From CADEDV01 sp036383515 (GTDB lineage Bacteria > Bacteroidota > Bacteroidia > Chitinophagales > Chitinophagaceae): a DNA stretch of 35,839 nt. The stretch lies in NCBI GenBank assembly GCA_036383515.1, contig DASVOE010000063.1:1-35839 (forward strand), given 5' to 3'. Shown here in pieces: positions 1 to 7,726 of this stretch (the stretch's first letter is position 1; each line of letters starts with the position of its first letter). The translations under genes and the position numbers were made by a program. A model generated the notes under the pieces. It ran no database searches. It was not told the DNA's origin and saw only the letters and a program-made list of their open reading frames with translations.

Positions 1-61
1 GTAATTAATTAGCTTCAGGTTTCACAAATAAATAGCCGGAACCTATTCAACCATTCATATT

Positions 62-796
62 ATGTACAATTCAGTTAAAATAATTTCTCTTTCTCTCTTT
101 GTTATTCTTTTGAGCTGTTCCTCAACAAAAAAAATAATGCAGTCTTCAAGAATATTGGTATTCAGTGCAACGAAAGGCTTTCGCCATAAATCAATCGAAG
201 CCGGGAAAACAGCGTTATTAAAAATGGGTTCCGGGAAAAACTGGAAAGTGGATACAACGGAAGATGCAACTGTGTTTACTGAAGCAAATCTTAAACAATA
301 TGGTGTAGTTGTATTTTTAAATACAACAGGTAATATTCTAAATGAGGAACAGCAAATTGCTTTTGAAAAGTATATACAGGCGGGTGGTGGTTTTGTGGGT
401 ATTCATTCCGCCACAGATACAGAGTATGACTGGCCGTGGTACAATAATCTGGTAGGCGCTTATTTTGAGAGTCATCCAAAGCCCCAGGCAGCTTTATATA
501 GTGTAGTAAATAAAAATCATCCGGCTGTTAGTTTTATGCCCGATACCTTACGCCGGCTGGAAGAGATCTATAATTTTAAATCGTTTAAAAAAGAACTAGT
601 AACTGTATTAATTACCGTAGATGAGCAGAGCTACACAGGTGGTAAAATGCCCGGTTATCATCCTATTGCATGGTATCATCGCTACGGTGGAGGCAGGGCT
701 TTCTATACAGAGTGGGGGCATAACCCGGAAGCATTTACTGAACCCCTGTTTCTTCAGCATATTGAAGAGGCCATCAAATGGGCTTTAATAAAATGA
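62..796 (+). CDS. ThuA-like domain lipoprotein
   Basis: 244 aa. The N-terminus is a lipoprotein signal: a hydrophobic stretch ending in LLSC, with Cys at about residue 19, so the protein is probably anchored in the envelope. The rest is one ThuA (trehalose-utilisation, class I glutamine-amidotransferase-like) domain: ILVFSATKGFRH at the start, the GGGFVGIHSATD turn near residue 110, and a C-terminal block GGGRAFYTEWGH. Family knowledge: ThuA proteins are linked to sugar and keto-sugar metabolism, but the exact reaction is not settled. The stop is 29 bp before the Gfo/Idh/MocA oxidoreductase, so the two are probably one transcript; this pairing is common in Bacteroidota sugar loci. The substrate cannot be told from sequence. 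Confidence 0.85.
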   Translation: MYNSVKIISLSLFVILLSCSSTKKIMQSSRILVFSATKGFRHKSIEAGKTALLKMGSGKNWKVDTTEDATVFTEANLKQYGVVVFLNTTGNILNEEQQIAFEKYIQAGGGFVGIHSATDTEYDWPWYNNLVGAYFESHPKPQAALYSVVNKNHPAVSFMPDTLRRLEEIYNFKSFKKELVTVLITVDEQSYTGGKMPGYHPIAWYHRYGGGRAFYTEWGHNPEAFTEPLFLQHIEEAIKWALIK

Positions 797-825
797 TTAT
801 TTTAACAATAATAAATTAATAAATA

Positions 826-2157
826 ATGATTGATAAGAAAAAGGAAACGCCGGCAGACAATAGCAGGAGAAAATTTATAAAGCAATCGGCGACTGCACTT
901 GCAGGATTCATCATTGTACCCCGTTTTGTTTTAGGAGGCAACCGTCCTGATGGTTCTAAATACATTCCACCAAGTGATATGGTATCTCTTGGTTTTATTG
1001 GTTGCGGAAAGCAAGGGCGGATACTCAGCAATTATTTTTTATCGACAAATGAAATCCGGATCCTGGCATTGAGCGAAGTGTATAAAGACAAAAGCGAGCT
1101 CATGCTGAGTACAATAAAAAATTACCAGGAAAAAAATAAACAACCCGGCAATCATAATGACATTGCGGTTTATACTGATTTCAGAGAATTGCTTTCCAGG
1201 AAAGATATTGATGCTGTCGTTATTGCCACGCCCGATCATTGGCATGCTGCGATGGCCGTTCGGGCAGCTGAAGCCGGAAAAGATATATACTGTGAAAAAC
1301 CATTATCTCTTACTGTAAAAGAAGGAAGGGCGATGGTGAATGCTGCACGCAAACACAATCGTATTTTTCAAACAGGAAGTATGCAACGTTCGTGGCCGGA
1401 ATTTCGGCAGGCAGTTGAATTGGTTCGCAATGGTTTGATCGGTGAAATAAAAAGTATCAAAGTAAATGTTGGCCCACCACCAATTGCCTATGATCTGCCC
1501 GGGGAAGTTATACCTGCTGGTTTAGATTGGAACAAATGGCTGGGCCCTAACGAATTTAAACCCTTTAATGCCGAACTGGCTCCGCCCATTACAAAAGATG
1601 TTTACCCTAACTGGAGGAACTATAAAGAATTTGGTGGTGGCATGGTAACGGATTGGGGTGCACATATGTTTGATATTGCTCAATGGGCGTTGAACATGGA
1701 TAACAGCGGCCCTGTGGAAATTTTTGCTCCCGATGCTGAACACCCGTTTCTAACTTATAAGTATAAAAACAATACCATCATGACCCATGAAAAATGGGAA
1801 TGGAACAATGCAGTGTTATTTACAGGAACTGAAGGCGAAATACGAATAGGACGTGGTAAACTTGAAACAACACCTGCATCATTAAAAACTGAAATAATTA
1901 GTGACACCCAAAAGCATGTGTACAAAAGTGAAAATCATTACAAAGATTTTTTAAATGCCATGCGTACCCGTGTTAAACCAATATGTGATGTTGAAACGGG
2001 ACATCGTACAGCTACCGTATGCAATATTGGCAATATTGCCTACCAGCTAAAACGGCCATTAAAATGGAACCCGAAAAAAGAAAAATTTAAAGGCGATGCA
2101 GAAGCCAATGCCTTGTTGGGAAGACCCATGCAAAACGAGTGGGCAATAAAAATATAG
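826..2157 (+). CDS. Gfo/Idh/MocA-family oxidoreductase, Tat-exported
   Basis: 443 aa. The N-terminus has a twin-arginine signal, SRRKFIKQ at residues 13-20, followed by a hydrophobic stretch (ATALAGFIIVP), so export as a folded cofactor-bearing enzyme is expected. The Rossmann domain shows VSLGFIGCGKQGR near residue 55, the DAVVIATPDHWHA block and the family signature CEKPLSLTV. The C-terminal part carries GGGMVTDWGAHMFDIAQWAL, typical of the substrate domain. Family: NAD(P)-dependent oxidation and reduction of sugars or inositols. It follows the ThuA-like gene and probably acts in the same pathway. The substrate is unknown. Confidence 0.9.
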   Translation: MIDKKKETPADNSRRKFIKQSATALAGFIIVPRFVLGGNRPDGSKYIPPSDMVSLGFIGCGKQGRILSNYFLSTNEIRILALSEVYKDKSELMLSTIKNYQEKNKQPGNHNDIAVYTDFRELLSRKDIDAVVIATPDHWHAAMAVRAAEAGKDIYCEKPLSLTVKEGRAMVNAARKHNRIFQTGSMQRSWPEFRQAVELVRNGLIGEIKSIKVNVGPPPIAYDLPGEVIPAGLDWNKWLGPNEFKPFNAELAPPITKDVYPNWRNYKEFGGGMVTDWGAHMFDIAQWALNMDNSGPVEIFAPDAEHPFLTYKYKNNTIMTHEKWEWNNAVLFTGTEGEIRIGRGKLETTPASLKTEIISDTQKHVYKSENHYKDFLNAMRTRVKPICDVETGHRTATVCNIGNIAYQLKRPLKWNPKKEKFKGDAEANALLGRPMQNEWAIKI

Positions 2158-2282
2158 ATGAAGATTTATTTTTTATACTTCACGACAACAATGACGGGTG
2201 ATAGTTATACCATACCAGCATAGCATCCATCAACGTTAGCTGCAATTGCAAAGGCAAGTTCTACACTAAATAGACAATACGA

Positions 2283-2840
2283 ATGAGAAAGGTTATTTTA
2301 AATTTAGCTGTATCACTTGATGGCTTTATCGAAGGCCCAAATGGAGAACTTGACTGGCTTGTAAGGGATGACGAAATAGATTTTGGAGACATCCTCCATG
2401 ATATTCTTAGCGACAAAGACATTATCTTTTATGGCCGGATAAGCTATGAAAAATGGGGAAACTACCAGCCTGATGAAAATACAAGTTCAACACTTAAAGA
2501 AGCATACAACCTATTGCACAGTAAAACCAAGTATGTTTTCTCAAAAACTATGACAACTGACAATAGCAATGCAATTTTTATCAGTTCCAATATTAAAGAA
2601 GGGGTGCTCGAAATTAAGCGACAGCCTGGCAAAAATATTTGGCTGTATGGTGGAGGAAAACTCATTACTACTTTTCTAAACCTGGATCTAGTAGATGTAT
2701 ACAAATTTGCGATTCACCCCGTGATTTTAGGAAGCGGCAAACCCCTCTTTGAAAACATCAAAGAAAGACATAAACTAAAACTAGTTGAAGCAAAAGGGTA
2801 CAAGTCAGGCGCAACCCTGCTTACTTATGAAAGCCTATAA
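2283..2840 (+). CDS. RibD C-terminal / dihydrofolate-reductase-fold protein
   Basis: 185 aa. It starts with the typical strand and loop NLAVSLDGFI, followed by an acidic DWL segment, FYGRISYEKW and a C-terminal block GSGKPLF, which is the pattern of the RibD_C (bacterial bifunctional deaminase-reductase C-terminal) family, often annotated 'dihydrofolate reductase family protein'. Single-domain members of this length are common in environmental Bacteroidota and their substrates are mostly unknown; a nucleotide-dependent reductase activity is the family expectation. There is no SD-like sequence. It stands alone, 125 bp after the oxidoreductase and convergent with the GlxA-type regulator. Confidence 0.85.
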   Translation: MRKVILNLAVSLDGFIEGPNGELDWLVRDDEIDFGDILHDILSDKDIIFYGRISYEKWGNYQPDENTSSTLKEAYNLLHSKTKYVFSKTMTTDNSNAIFISSNIKEGVLEIKRQPGKNIWLYGGGKLITTFLNLDLVDVYKFAIHPVILGSGKPLFENIKERHKLKLVEAKGYKSGATLLTYESL

Positions 2841-2943
2841 TATTGGTATTGCAAATAGTTTGCCGGGTATTGAAACAATCAGCAGCAGTAATTCTGTTGT
2901 GTTGAAGAATCAAGGAATATCAGCATAGCAGAAAGCCATGCTG

Positions 2944-3924
2944 TTAAATCATCGCCTCCTTATTGTATTTACCCCTGTATTCCAACGGCGACATTCCTGT
3001 AATTTTTCTAAATACTTCACGAAACGCTTTCAGATCCGAATAACCCACTTCATACATTACTTCATGAATTGTTTTACGGCTCGTCTCCAACGCCTTTTTT
3101 GCTGACTCAACTTTTACTCTTTGTGTATATTCAACAGGCGTATTCCCGGTTGCTTTGATAAACCTCCTGTCAAAATTTCGCCTGCCCACGGCAAATCTCG
3201 AAGACAATTGTTCAACAGATATTTTTTCATCCACTTTACTTTCAATATATGCCTGTGCCTGTTGAACCATCTTATCGCCGTGCAACTTCTGACCTGTAAA
3301 TATGGTAAACGCTGACTGGGTTTGCCTGTCTATTTCAATCTGGAATACTTTGGAGCAAAAAATAGCTGTTTGTCTGTCATAATATTTTTCTACCAGATAA
3401 ATCATCAGGTTCAGAAACGAATAGGCGCCACCATTCGTGTAAATTCCATTTTCATCCGTAATCAATTTGTCCGTTTGTAAATTCACTTTTGGAAACATTG
3501 TTCTGAAAGCAGCTGCGGCAGCCCAATGTGTAGAGCAACTTTTTCCATCCAGCAAGCCTGATGATGCAAGCATAAACGCACCAGTGCATATACTTGCTAT
3601 TTCGGCGCCATCTTTATATTGTCGCCCGATCCAGTCAATCAGCAATTTATTTCCCTTCACCGCTTTTTGATAATTATGATTCAAGGAGGGAATAATGATG
3701 AGGTTGGTTTTGCTTATCGCTGAAATATGAGTATGTGGCTGCACCGTAAACAGGCCGCCATAGAATTCCACTTTTTTGGAAATGCCTGCTAATTCGATTT
3801 TAAATAATTCCTTTCTGCCGGTTTCTTTCCAATAGGCATTGGCTCTTGTAAATATCTTATAAGCTCCTGCTATACTGCTCAGGTTGTTCTCCCCGTCAGG
3901 AACTATGATGGTAAGATGTTTCAT
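2944..3924 (-). CDS. GlxA-type transcriptional regulator (DJ-1/PfpI domain plus AraC HTH)
   Basis: 326 aa. Residues about 1-190 are a DJ-1/PfpI-like domain with the nucleophile-elbow segment ASICTGAFMLASSGLLDG and a following STHW. Residues about 215-320 form an AraC-type double helix-turn-helix (SSRFAVGRRNFDRRF, GYSDLKAFREVFRKITGMSPLEYR). Family: DNA-binding activators or repressors, in which the PfpI-like half is thought to sense a ligand rather than act as a protease. It is divergent from the SnoaL-like/SRPBCC/DinB genes and is the obvious candidate to regulate them. A clear TTG-N20-TACCTTTG promoter lies 15 bp before the ATG. Confidence 0.92.
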   Translation of the reverse strand: MKHLTIIVPDGENNLSSIAGAYKIFTRANAYWKETGRKELFKIELAGISKKVEFYGGLFTVQPHTHISAISKTNLIIIPSLNHNYQKAVKGNKLLIDWIGRQYKDGAEIASICTGAFMLASSGLLDGKSCSTHWAAAAAFRTMFPKVNLQTDKLITDENGIYTNGGAYSFLNLMIYLVEKYYDRQTAIFCSKVFQIEIDRQTQSAFTIFTGQKLHGDKMVQQAQAYIESKVDEKISVEQLSSRFAVGRRNFDRRFIKATGNTPVEYTQRVKVESAKKALETSRKTIHEVMYEVGYSDLKAFREVFRKITGMSPLEYRGKYNKEAMI

Positions 3925-3939
3925 TTACTATTCTTTTCG

Positions 3940-3970
3940 CAAAGGTAGAAATTCAGCCTGTCCAAAACAA
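3940..3970 (-). promoter_or_regulatory. Bacteroidota-type promoter of the GlxA-type regulator
   Basis: On the minus strand: TTG at 3970-3968, a 20-nt spacer, then TACCTTTG at 3947-3940, an exact match to the Bacteroidota -7 consensus TAnnTTTG. The start codon is at 3924, implying a very short leader. Sequence match only; no expression evidence. Confidence 0.65.
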
Positions 3971-4018
3971 CCCATTACAAAGTCCATTTTACACCCTGTT
4001 TAGGCACTATTTAGACAA

Positions 4019-4026
4019 TATATTTG
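4019..4026 (+). promoter_or_regulatory. -7 element upstream of the SnoaL-like gene
   Basis: TATATTTG matches TAnnTTTG exactly, about 50 bp before the ATG at 4077. The expected upstream TTG is degenerate (CTG at 3996-3998, spacer 20), so the promoter may need an activator; the divergent GlxA-type regulator is a natural candidate. The divergent interval 3925-4076 holds both promoters. Confidence 0.45.
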
Positions 4027-4076
4027 CTGTATAGAATTCACAAAACTTAAAATATTAATCATTAAAAATAATTTTT

Positions 4077-4454
4077 ATGACAACGAACACGACAGTAATG
4101 ACAACCCAGGAAGTTGCAGCACGTTTCAACGTACTTGCTCAGCAAGAAAAATGGTTTGAAATTCAGGATGAGTTTTTCGCAGATAATGTAAAAAGCATAG
4201 ACCCTCCAAATTCACCGTACTTTGGTTATGCGGAAGGCAAATCCTCCGTTCGCAAAAAAGGTGAAGATTTTGTAAAACGGATAGAGGCGGTTCATAGAGC
4301 TTATACAACCGAACCGCTTGTTACCGGCAATTATTTTGCTGTCGGAAGAGAGAAAGATATTACGGTACAGGGATTGGGAAGAATACAAATCAATGAGATC
4401 ATGCTGTATGAAGTGAAAGAGGGTCAGATTGTACTGGAGCAATTCTTTTATTAA
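4077..4454 (+). CDS. SnoaL-like / NTF2-fold protein
   Basis: 125 aa, a single NTF2-like alpha+beta barrel. The N-terminal helix region (VAARFNVLAQQEKWFEIQDE) is followed by FFADNVKSIDPP, the usual start of the first strand in SnoaL-like proteins, and the C-terminus ends in strands (INEIMLYEVKEGQIVLEQFFY). Family members bind or isomerise small molecules and many have no known substrate. It is the first of three small plus-strand genes (followed by SRPBCC and DinB) opposite a GlxA-type regulator. Function beyond the fold is not predictable. Confidence 0.8.
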   Translation: MTTNTTVMTTQEVAARFNVLAQQEKWFEIQDEFFADNVKSIDPPNSPYFGYAEGKSSVRKKGEDFVKRIEAVHRAYTTEPLVTGNYFAVGREKDITVQGLGRIQINEIMLYEVKEGQIVLEQFFY

Positions 4455-4515
4455 GAAAATTTTTTCCAGGCATTTTACATCCCAACCAGGCGTAACTAAA
4501 CAAAAAGATATAACT

Positions 4516-5013
4516 ATGGCAACAGCAGATTTTACTACTACTCTTGTGGTTGACCAGGCCCCGAAACAAGTATTCGATGCCATCAACAATGTTCGTGGAT
4601 GGTGGTCAGAAGAAATTGAAGGCAGCACAGACAAACTCAATGATGAGTTCAACTATCATTACGAAGATGTACATCGTTGCAAAATGAAATTAATAGAAGT
4701 TATTCCTGATAAAAAAGTCGTTTGGCTTGTCATGGACAACTATTTTAAGTTCACGAAAGACAAAAGCGAATGGAAGGGCAATAAAATTATTTTCGAGATA
4801 ACTGAAAAGGATAACAAAACCCAACTCCAGTTCACTCAATTGGGTTTAATTCCTGAATACGAATGTTTCGGGATCTGCAGAGATGCATGGAGCAATTATA
4901 TACAAAATAGCTTGCGCAGCCTGATCACTACAGGCAAAGGCCAGCCGAACGGTACTGGTAACCCAAGAACTGCAGATGAAAAGAAACTTGGGTCTACTGG
5001 CAGGCAGTCGTAA
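4516..5013 (+). CDS. SRPBCC/AHSA1-like domain protein
   Basis: 165 aa from the ATG at 4516. The frame is open to 4429, but that extension overlaps the preceding gene and does not look like the fold; MATADFTTTLVVDQAPKQVF is the usual beginning of an AHSA1/START-like domain. Further family signs are INNVRGWW, a VVWLV strand and TQLQFTQLG towards the C-terminal helix. Members bind hydrophobic ligands or resemble Aha1 (Hsp90 co-chaperone). The gene starts 61 bp after the SnoaL-like gene, with DinB following after 30 bp, consistent with one transcript. Confidence 0.8.
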   Translation: MATADFTTTLVVDQAPKQVFDAINNVRGWWSEEIEGSTDKLNDEFNYHYEDVHRCKMKLIEVIPDKKVVWLVMDNYFKFTKDKSEWKGNKIIFEITEKDNKTQLQFTQLGLIPEYECFGICRDAWSNYIQNSLRSLITTGKGQPNGTGNPRTADEKKLGSTGRQS

Positions 5014-5043
5014 CAAAATGATAATGATTAAAAAAACAAAAAA

Positions 5044-5523
5044 ATGAACTCAACTCAAATAATGGTTAAAATGGTATTGGACAGGTGGTATGCACTAATC
5101 AAAAATTTTGATGACTCTCTTAGCTCAATTACGGATGAAAAACTGCAACAGGAAATTGCTCCGGGCAAGAACAGAGGAATATACCTGTTAGGGCATCTTA
5201 CAGCTGTGCATGATGATATGTTACCAATATTGAACTTGGGAGATAAATTATATCCTGAATTAGCTGAACCCTTTCTTAACTCGCCAGATAAATCAATTAG
5301 TGAAATTCCTTCTGCAAAAGAATTGAGAGTATACTGGAGTAAACTGAATGATGTGTTAACTCAAAAGTTTAACAGCTTGCAGCCGGATGAATGGTTTCAG
5401 AAACATAATTCTGTTTCTGCTGAAGATTTCATTAAAGAACCGCATCGCAATAAACTAAACATAATAATTACCCGGACAAGTCATCTGTCATACCATACCG
5501 GGCAATTCGTATTACTCAAATGA
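5044..5523 (+). CDS. DinB-family protein
   Basis: 159 aa. DinB/YfiT four-helix-bundle proteins carry three histidines for a divalent metal; here candidates are in GHLTAVHDD (about residues 56-64) and SHLSYHTGQF near the C-terminus, the latter the most typical signature. Members range from thiol-dependent transferases to proteins of unknown role. It is the last gene of the small cluster regulated, by position, by the GlxA-type protein. No specific substrate can be assigned. Confidence 0.8.
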   Translation: MNSTQIMVKMVLDRWYALIKNFDDSLSSITDEKLQQEIAPGKNRGIYLLGHLTAVHDDMLPILNLGDKLYPELAEPFLNSPDKSISEIPSAKELRVYWSKLNDVLTQKFNSLQPDEWFQKHNSVSAEDFIKEPHRNKLNIIITRTSHLSYHTGQFVLLK

Positions 5524-5653
5524 GAACTGTAGCTTGAAATCCAGTACGTAGTTTTTGCAAATAATGCAAGAAGCATTAATAGTGTTTCAGCATGGTGGCA
5601 AGAAATACAAAAATCTGGGTGGTAATAAATAAACAGGTGGTCAAAGCTAAGCG

Positions 5654-6346
5654 CTACAAATTATCAATAATATCCCGGTAACCCCGGCCAATAGGAATTG
5701 ATACTCCATTTACTTCTACTGTTTCAGCTGTGTAGGATTCAATCTTGCTGAGCGAAACGATAAAGGACCGGTGGATACGTTTGAAAAGTTTGGCTGGTAA
5801 CAGCGCTTCTATTTCATGCGTTCCCATTTTGGATATGTATTCTTTTTTTGTAGTAACGATCCTGATATACTCCCGCTGACTTTCTATATAAACGATCTCG
5901 GAGAATAAGATCTTCACTTTCTTTTTCTGCACATTCAGGAACAGGTAATCTTTTATATCCTGGCTTTCCGTTACGTTATGTTTTTCTGCCTGTGCTGTTT
6001 TTACCCGGGTCACTGCTATTAAAAAACGTTCAAACTCAAATGGCTTTAAGAGATAATCCGTCACGTTCAGGTTAAATCCCTCCACAGCGTATTGATGGTA
6101 AGCGGTGGTGATTATGACAGCAGGCGGATGTGTCAGTGTTTTTAAAAAAGCCATGCCTTTTAATTTAGGCAAATGAATATCTAAAAAAATAAGGTCGGTG
6201 TGATTATCCCGTAAGTAGTCAGTAGCCAGTATGGCATCTTTAAAGGTTCCCTGCAATACAAGGAATGGCACCTGTGCAATATAATCAACCAGCACTTTTG
6301 CAGCTAATGGTTCATCTTCTACTATGATGCATTTTATTTCAGACAT
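5654..6346 (-). CDS. LytTR-family response regulator
   Basis: 230 aa. Receiver domain with acidic pocket E10-D11, phosphoacceptor D56 in LIFLDIHLP and the conserved Lys in YLLKPFEF. The C-terminal LytTR DNA-binding domain runs from about residue 130 (VQKKKVKILFSEIVYIES) to the end, including KLFKRIHRSFIVSL. It binds DNA through beta-strands rather than an HTH. Its start overlaps the stop of the histidine kinase by 8 bp, so the two are translationally coupled. The target genes are not evident; the haloperoxidase gene lies beyond the divergent intergenic region upstream of the kinase. Confidence 0.95.
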   Translation of the reverse strand: MSEIKCIIVEDEPLAAKVLVDYIAQVPFLVLQGTFKDAILATDYLRDNHTDLIFLDIHLPKLKGMAFLKTLTHPPAVIITTAYHQYAVEGFNLNVTDYLLKPFEFERFLIAVTRVKTAQAEKHNVTESQDIKDYLFLNVQKKKVKILFSEIVYIESQREYIRIVTTKKEYISKMGTHEIEALLPAKLFKRIHRSFIVSLSKIESYTAETVEVNGVSIPIGRGYRDIIDNL

Positions 6347-7394
6347 GACTTGCCAGGTTAATTTTCAACGTTGTGGTAAACACCGAGTCTCCCTGCTGAA
6401 CAGTTAAGTTGAAATCGTTATAAAGCAATTCCAGTTGCCGGCGCAGGTTAGACAGACCGATATTTTCTTTTACACTTTTCTCTCCGGCAAATTTTTCACT
6501 TGAATTTTTTATACTAAATAGTAGCTGCCGCTGTTTAACTGAAAGATGAATATCCACAAAAGGCTGGTTTCTTGTTTCTGATACTCCATGCTTGAATGCA
6601 TTCTCCACTAACGGGATCAACAGTAGTGGTGGTAAGGCCTGCTTCATATCTTCAATGTCATGGTTAAAATTGATGCGCAGCGACTCATCGTAGCGCAATT
6701 TCTCCAACGCAATATAATCGCTGATAATTTTCAATTCCTGTTCAATCGCAATATACGCTCCACCGGTTTCATACAGCATAAAACGTAATATTTTAGAGAG
6801 GCGTAAAATGGATTCCGGGGCCAGATCAGATTTATCCTTTGACAATGAATAAATATTATTTAACGTGTTGAATAAAAAATGCGGATTGGTTTGTGATTTG
6901 AGGTAGCTCAATTCTGCCTGCTGTTTTTCTATACGCAATTGCTGTGTAGCCAGTTTTAATTGTTGGTAGTTATAGATATGTCTTATAATCCCAAAAAAGA
7001 ATACTGAACCTACACTATATGCCATTTGAGCTTCGAGTGCATGTTCGATTGAATCATAGGTGACTAAACGTGTATAAATATGTAAGCCAATTCCTATTAC
7101 TCTCCATATATACAGGCCGAAAGACCATAACATAACATGCACCCATAAAACCACCACGCCAAGAAGAATATTATAAATGACATATTCTCTTTTCCGCAAT
7201 ACAAAAGGAACCGTATATTCAAAAAATATAAAATTGAGAACAATGATATAACTCACCCGCCAAATATTATTGAACAGCAACGGAAAAAAGTTGCCGGGAT
7301 ATTTCTCCGTACTGCCAAGCTGCCATAGGAGTAAATAAGCAAGTCCAGTCCACAAATAAAATTTAACCTGCTTTCTATCGATCGATTTATTCAT
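6339..7394 (-). CDS. LytS/YehU-type sensor histidine kinase
   Basis: 351 aa. The N-terminal ~150 residues form about four membrane helices (for example YLLLWQLG, YIIVLNFIFFEY, ILLGVVVLWVHVMLW). After a short coiled-coil linker (ATQQLRIEKQQAELSYLKSQ) comes the His_kinase domain with the phospho-acceptor His in NPHFLFNTLNNI. The ATPase part has VENAFKHGV (N box) and NIGLSNLRRQLELLY (G box). No extracellular sensor domain is present, as is usual for this Bacteroidota family. It forms a two-component pair with the overlapping LytTR regulator. Confidence 0.95.
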   Translation of the reverse strand: MNKSIDRKQVKFYLWTGLAYLLLWQLGSTEKYPGNFFPLLFNNIWRVSYIIVLNFIFFEYTVPFVLRKREYVIYNILLGVVVLWVHVMLWSFGLYIWRVIGIGLHIYTRLVTYDSIEHALEAQMAYSVGSVFFFGIIRHIYNYQQLKLATQQLRIEKQQAELSYLKSQTNPHFLFNTLNNIYSLSKDKSDLAPESILRLSKILRFMLYETGGAYIAIEQELKIISDYIALEKLRYDESLRINFNHDIEDMKQALPPLLLIPLVENAFKHGVSETRNQPFVDIHLSVKQRQLLFSIKNSSEKFAGEKSVKENIGLSNLRRQLELLYNDFNLTVQQGDSVFTTTLKINLASHV

Positions 7395-7726
7395 TGTGTT
7401 ATTTAAAGATGAATTTAGTCAAATCTTTCCCGTTGAATATTATCTTCTATAGAATTGACTTTGCGGTAAACTAATGGCCGGAAAAAGTCAATGACAAGTG
7501 GTGAACAGGTGGCTGCGATGAAACGAACTGTCCGCTATCGCCGGTAAGTTTTTGCTTACACAGCATTGACCCTTCACCTGTTTTTTGTATACCATAACCC
7601 GCTGTTTGTTGACACCTGCTGTAGATGATTTCTTTAATCCATTATTCTTGTATCAGGCACCGGGGCATCTGCTAAAATCAATCACCCGTGTCAAAAAAAA
7701 TAAACTACTAAATCAAAAACACTATT
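7395..7726. other. Divergent intergenic region, kinase / haloperoxidase
   Basis: 332 bp with no convincing gene. It must hold promoters in both directions. The best plus-strand candidate is TTG at 7433-7435, a 20-nt spacer, then TGACTTTG at 7456-7463 (one mismatch to TAnnTTTG), which would give a leader of about 255 nt. Two 8-bp inverted copies, AACAGGTG (7504-7511) and CACCTGTT (7575-7582), are probably chance. A short reading frame at 7585-7818 overlaps the real gene and lacks coding character. Confidence 0.4.

Noticed and set aside
2230..2260. ACGTTAGCTGCAA, reminiscent of an integron attC half-site before the RibD-like gene
   Set aside because: No matching inverted half-site (RYYYAAC type) was found upstream, no second attC follows the gene, and no integrase is present.
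5563..5577. AATGC/GCATT hairpin after the DinB gene
   Set aside because: Only 5 bp of stem and no T-run; too weak for a terminator call.
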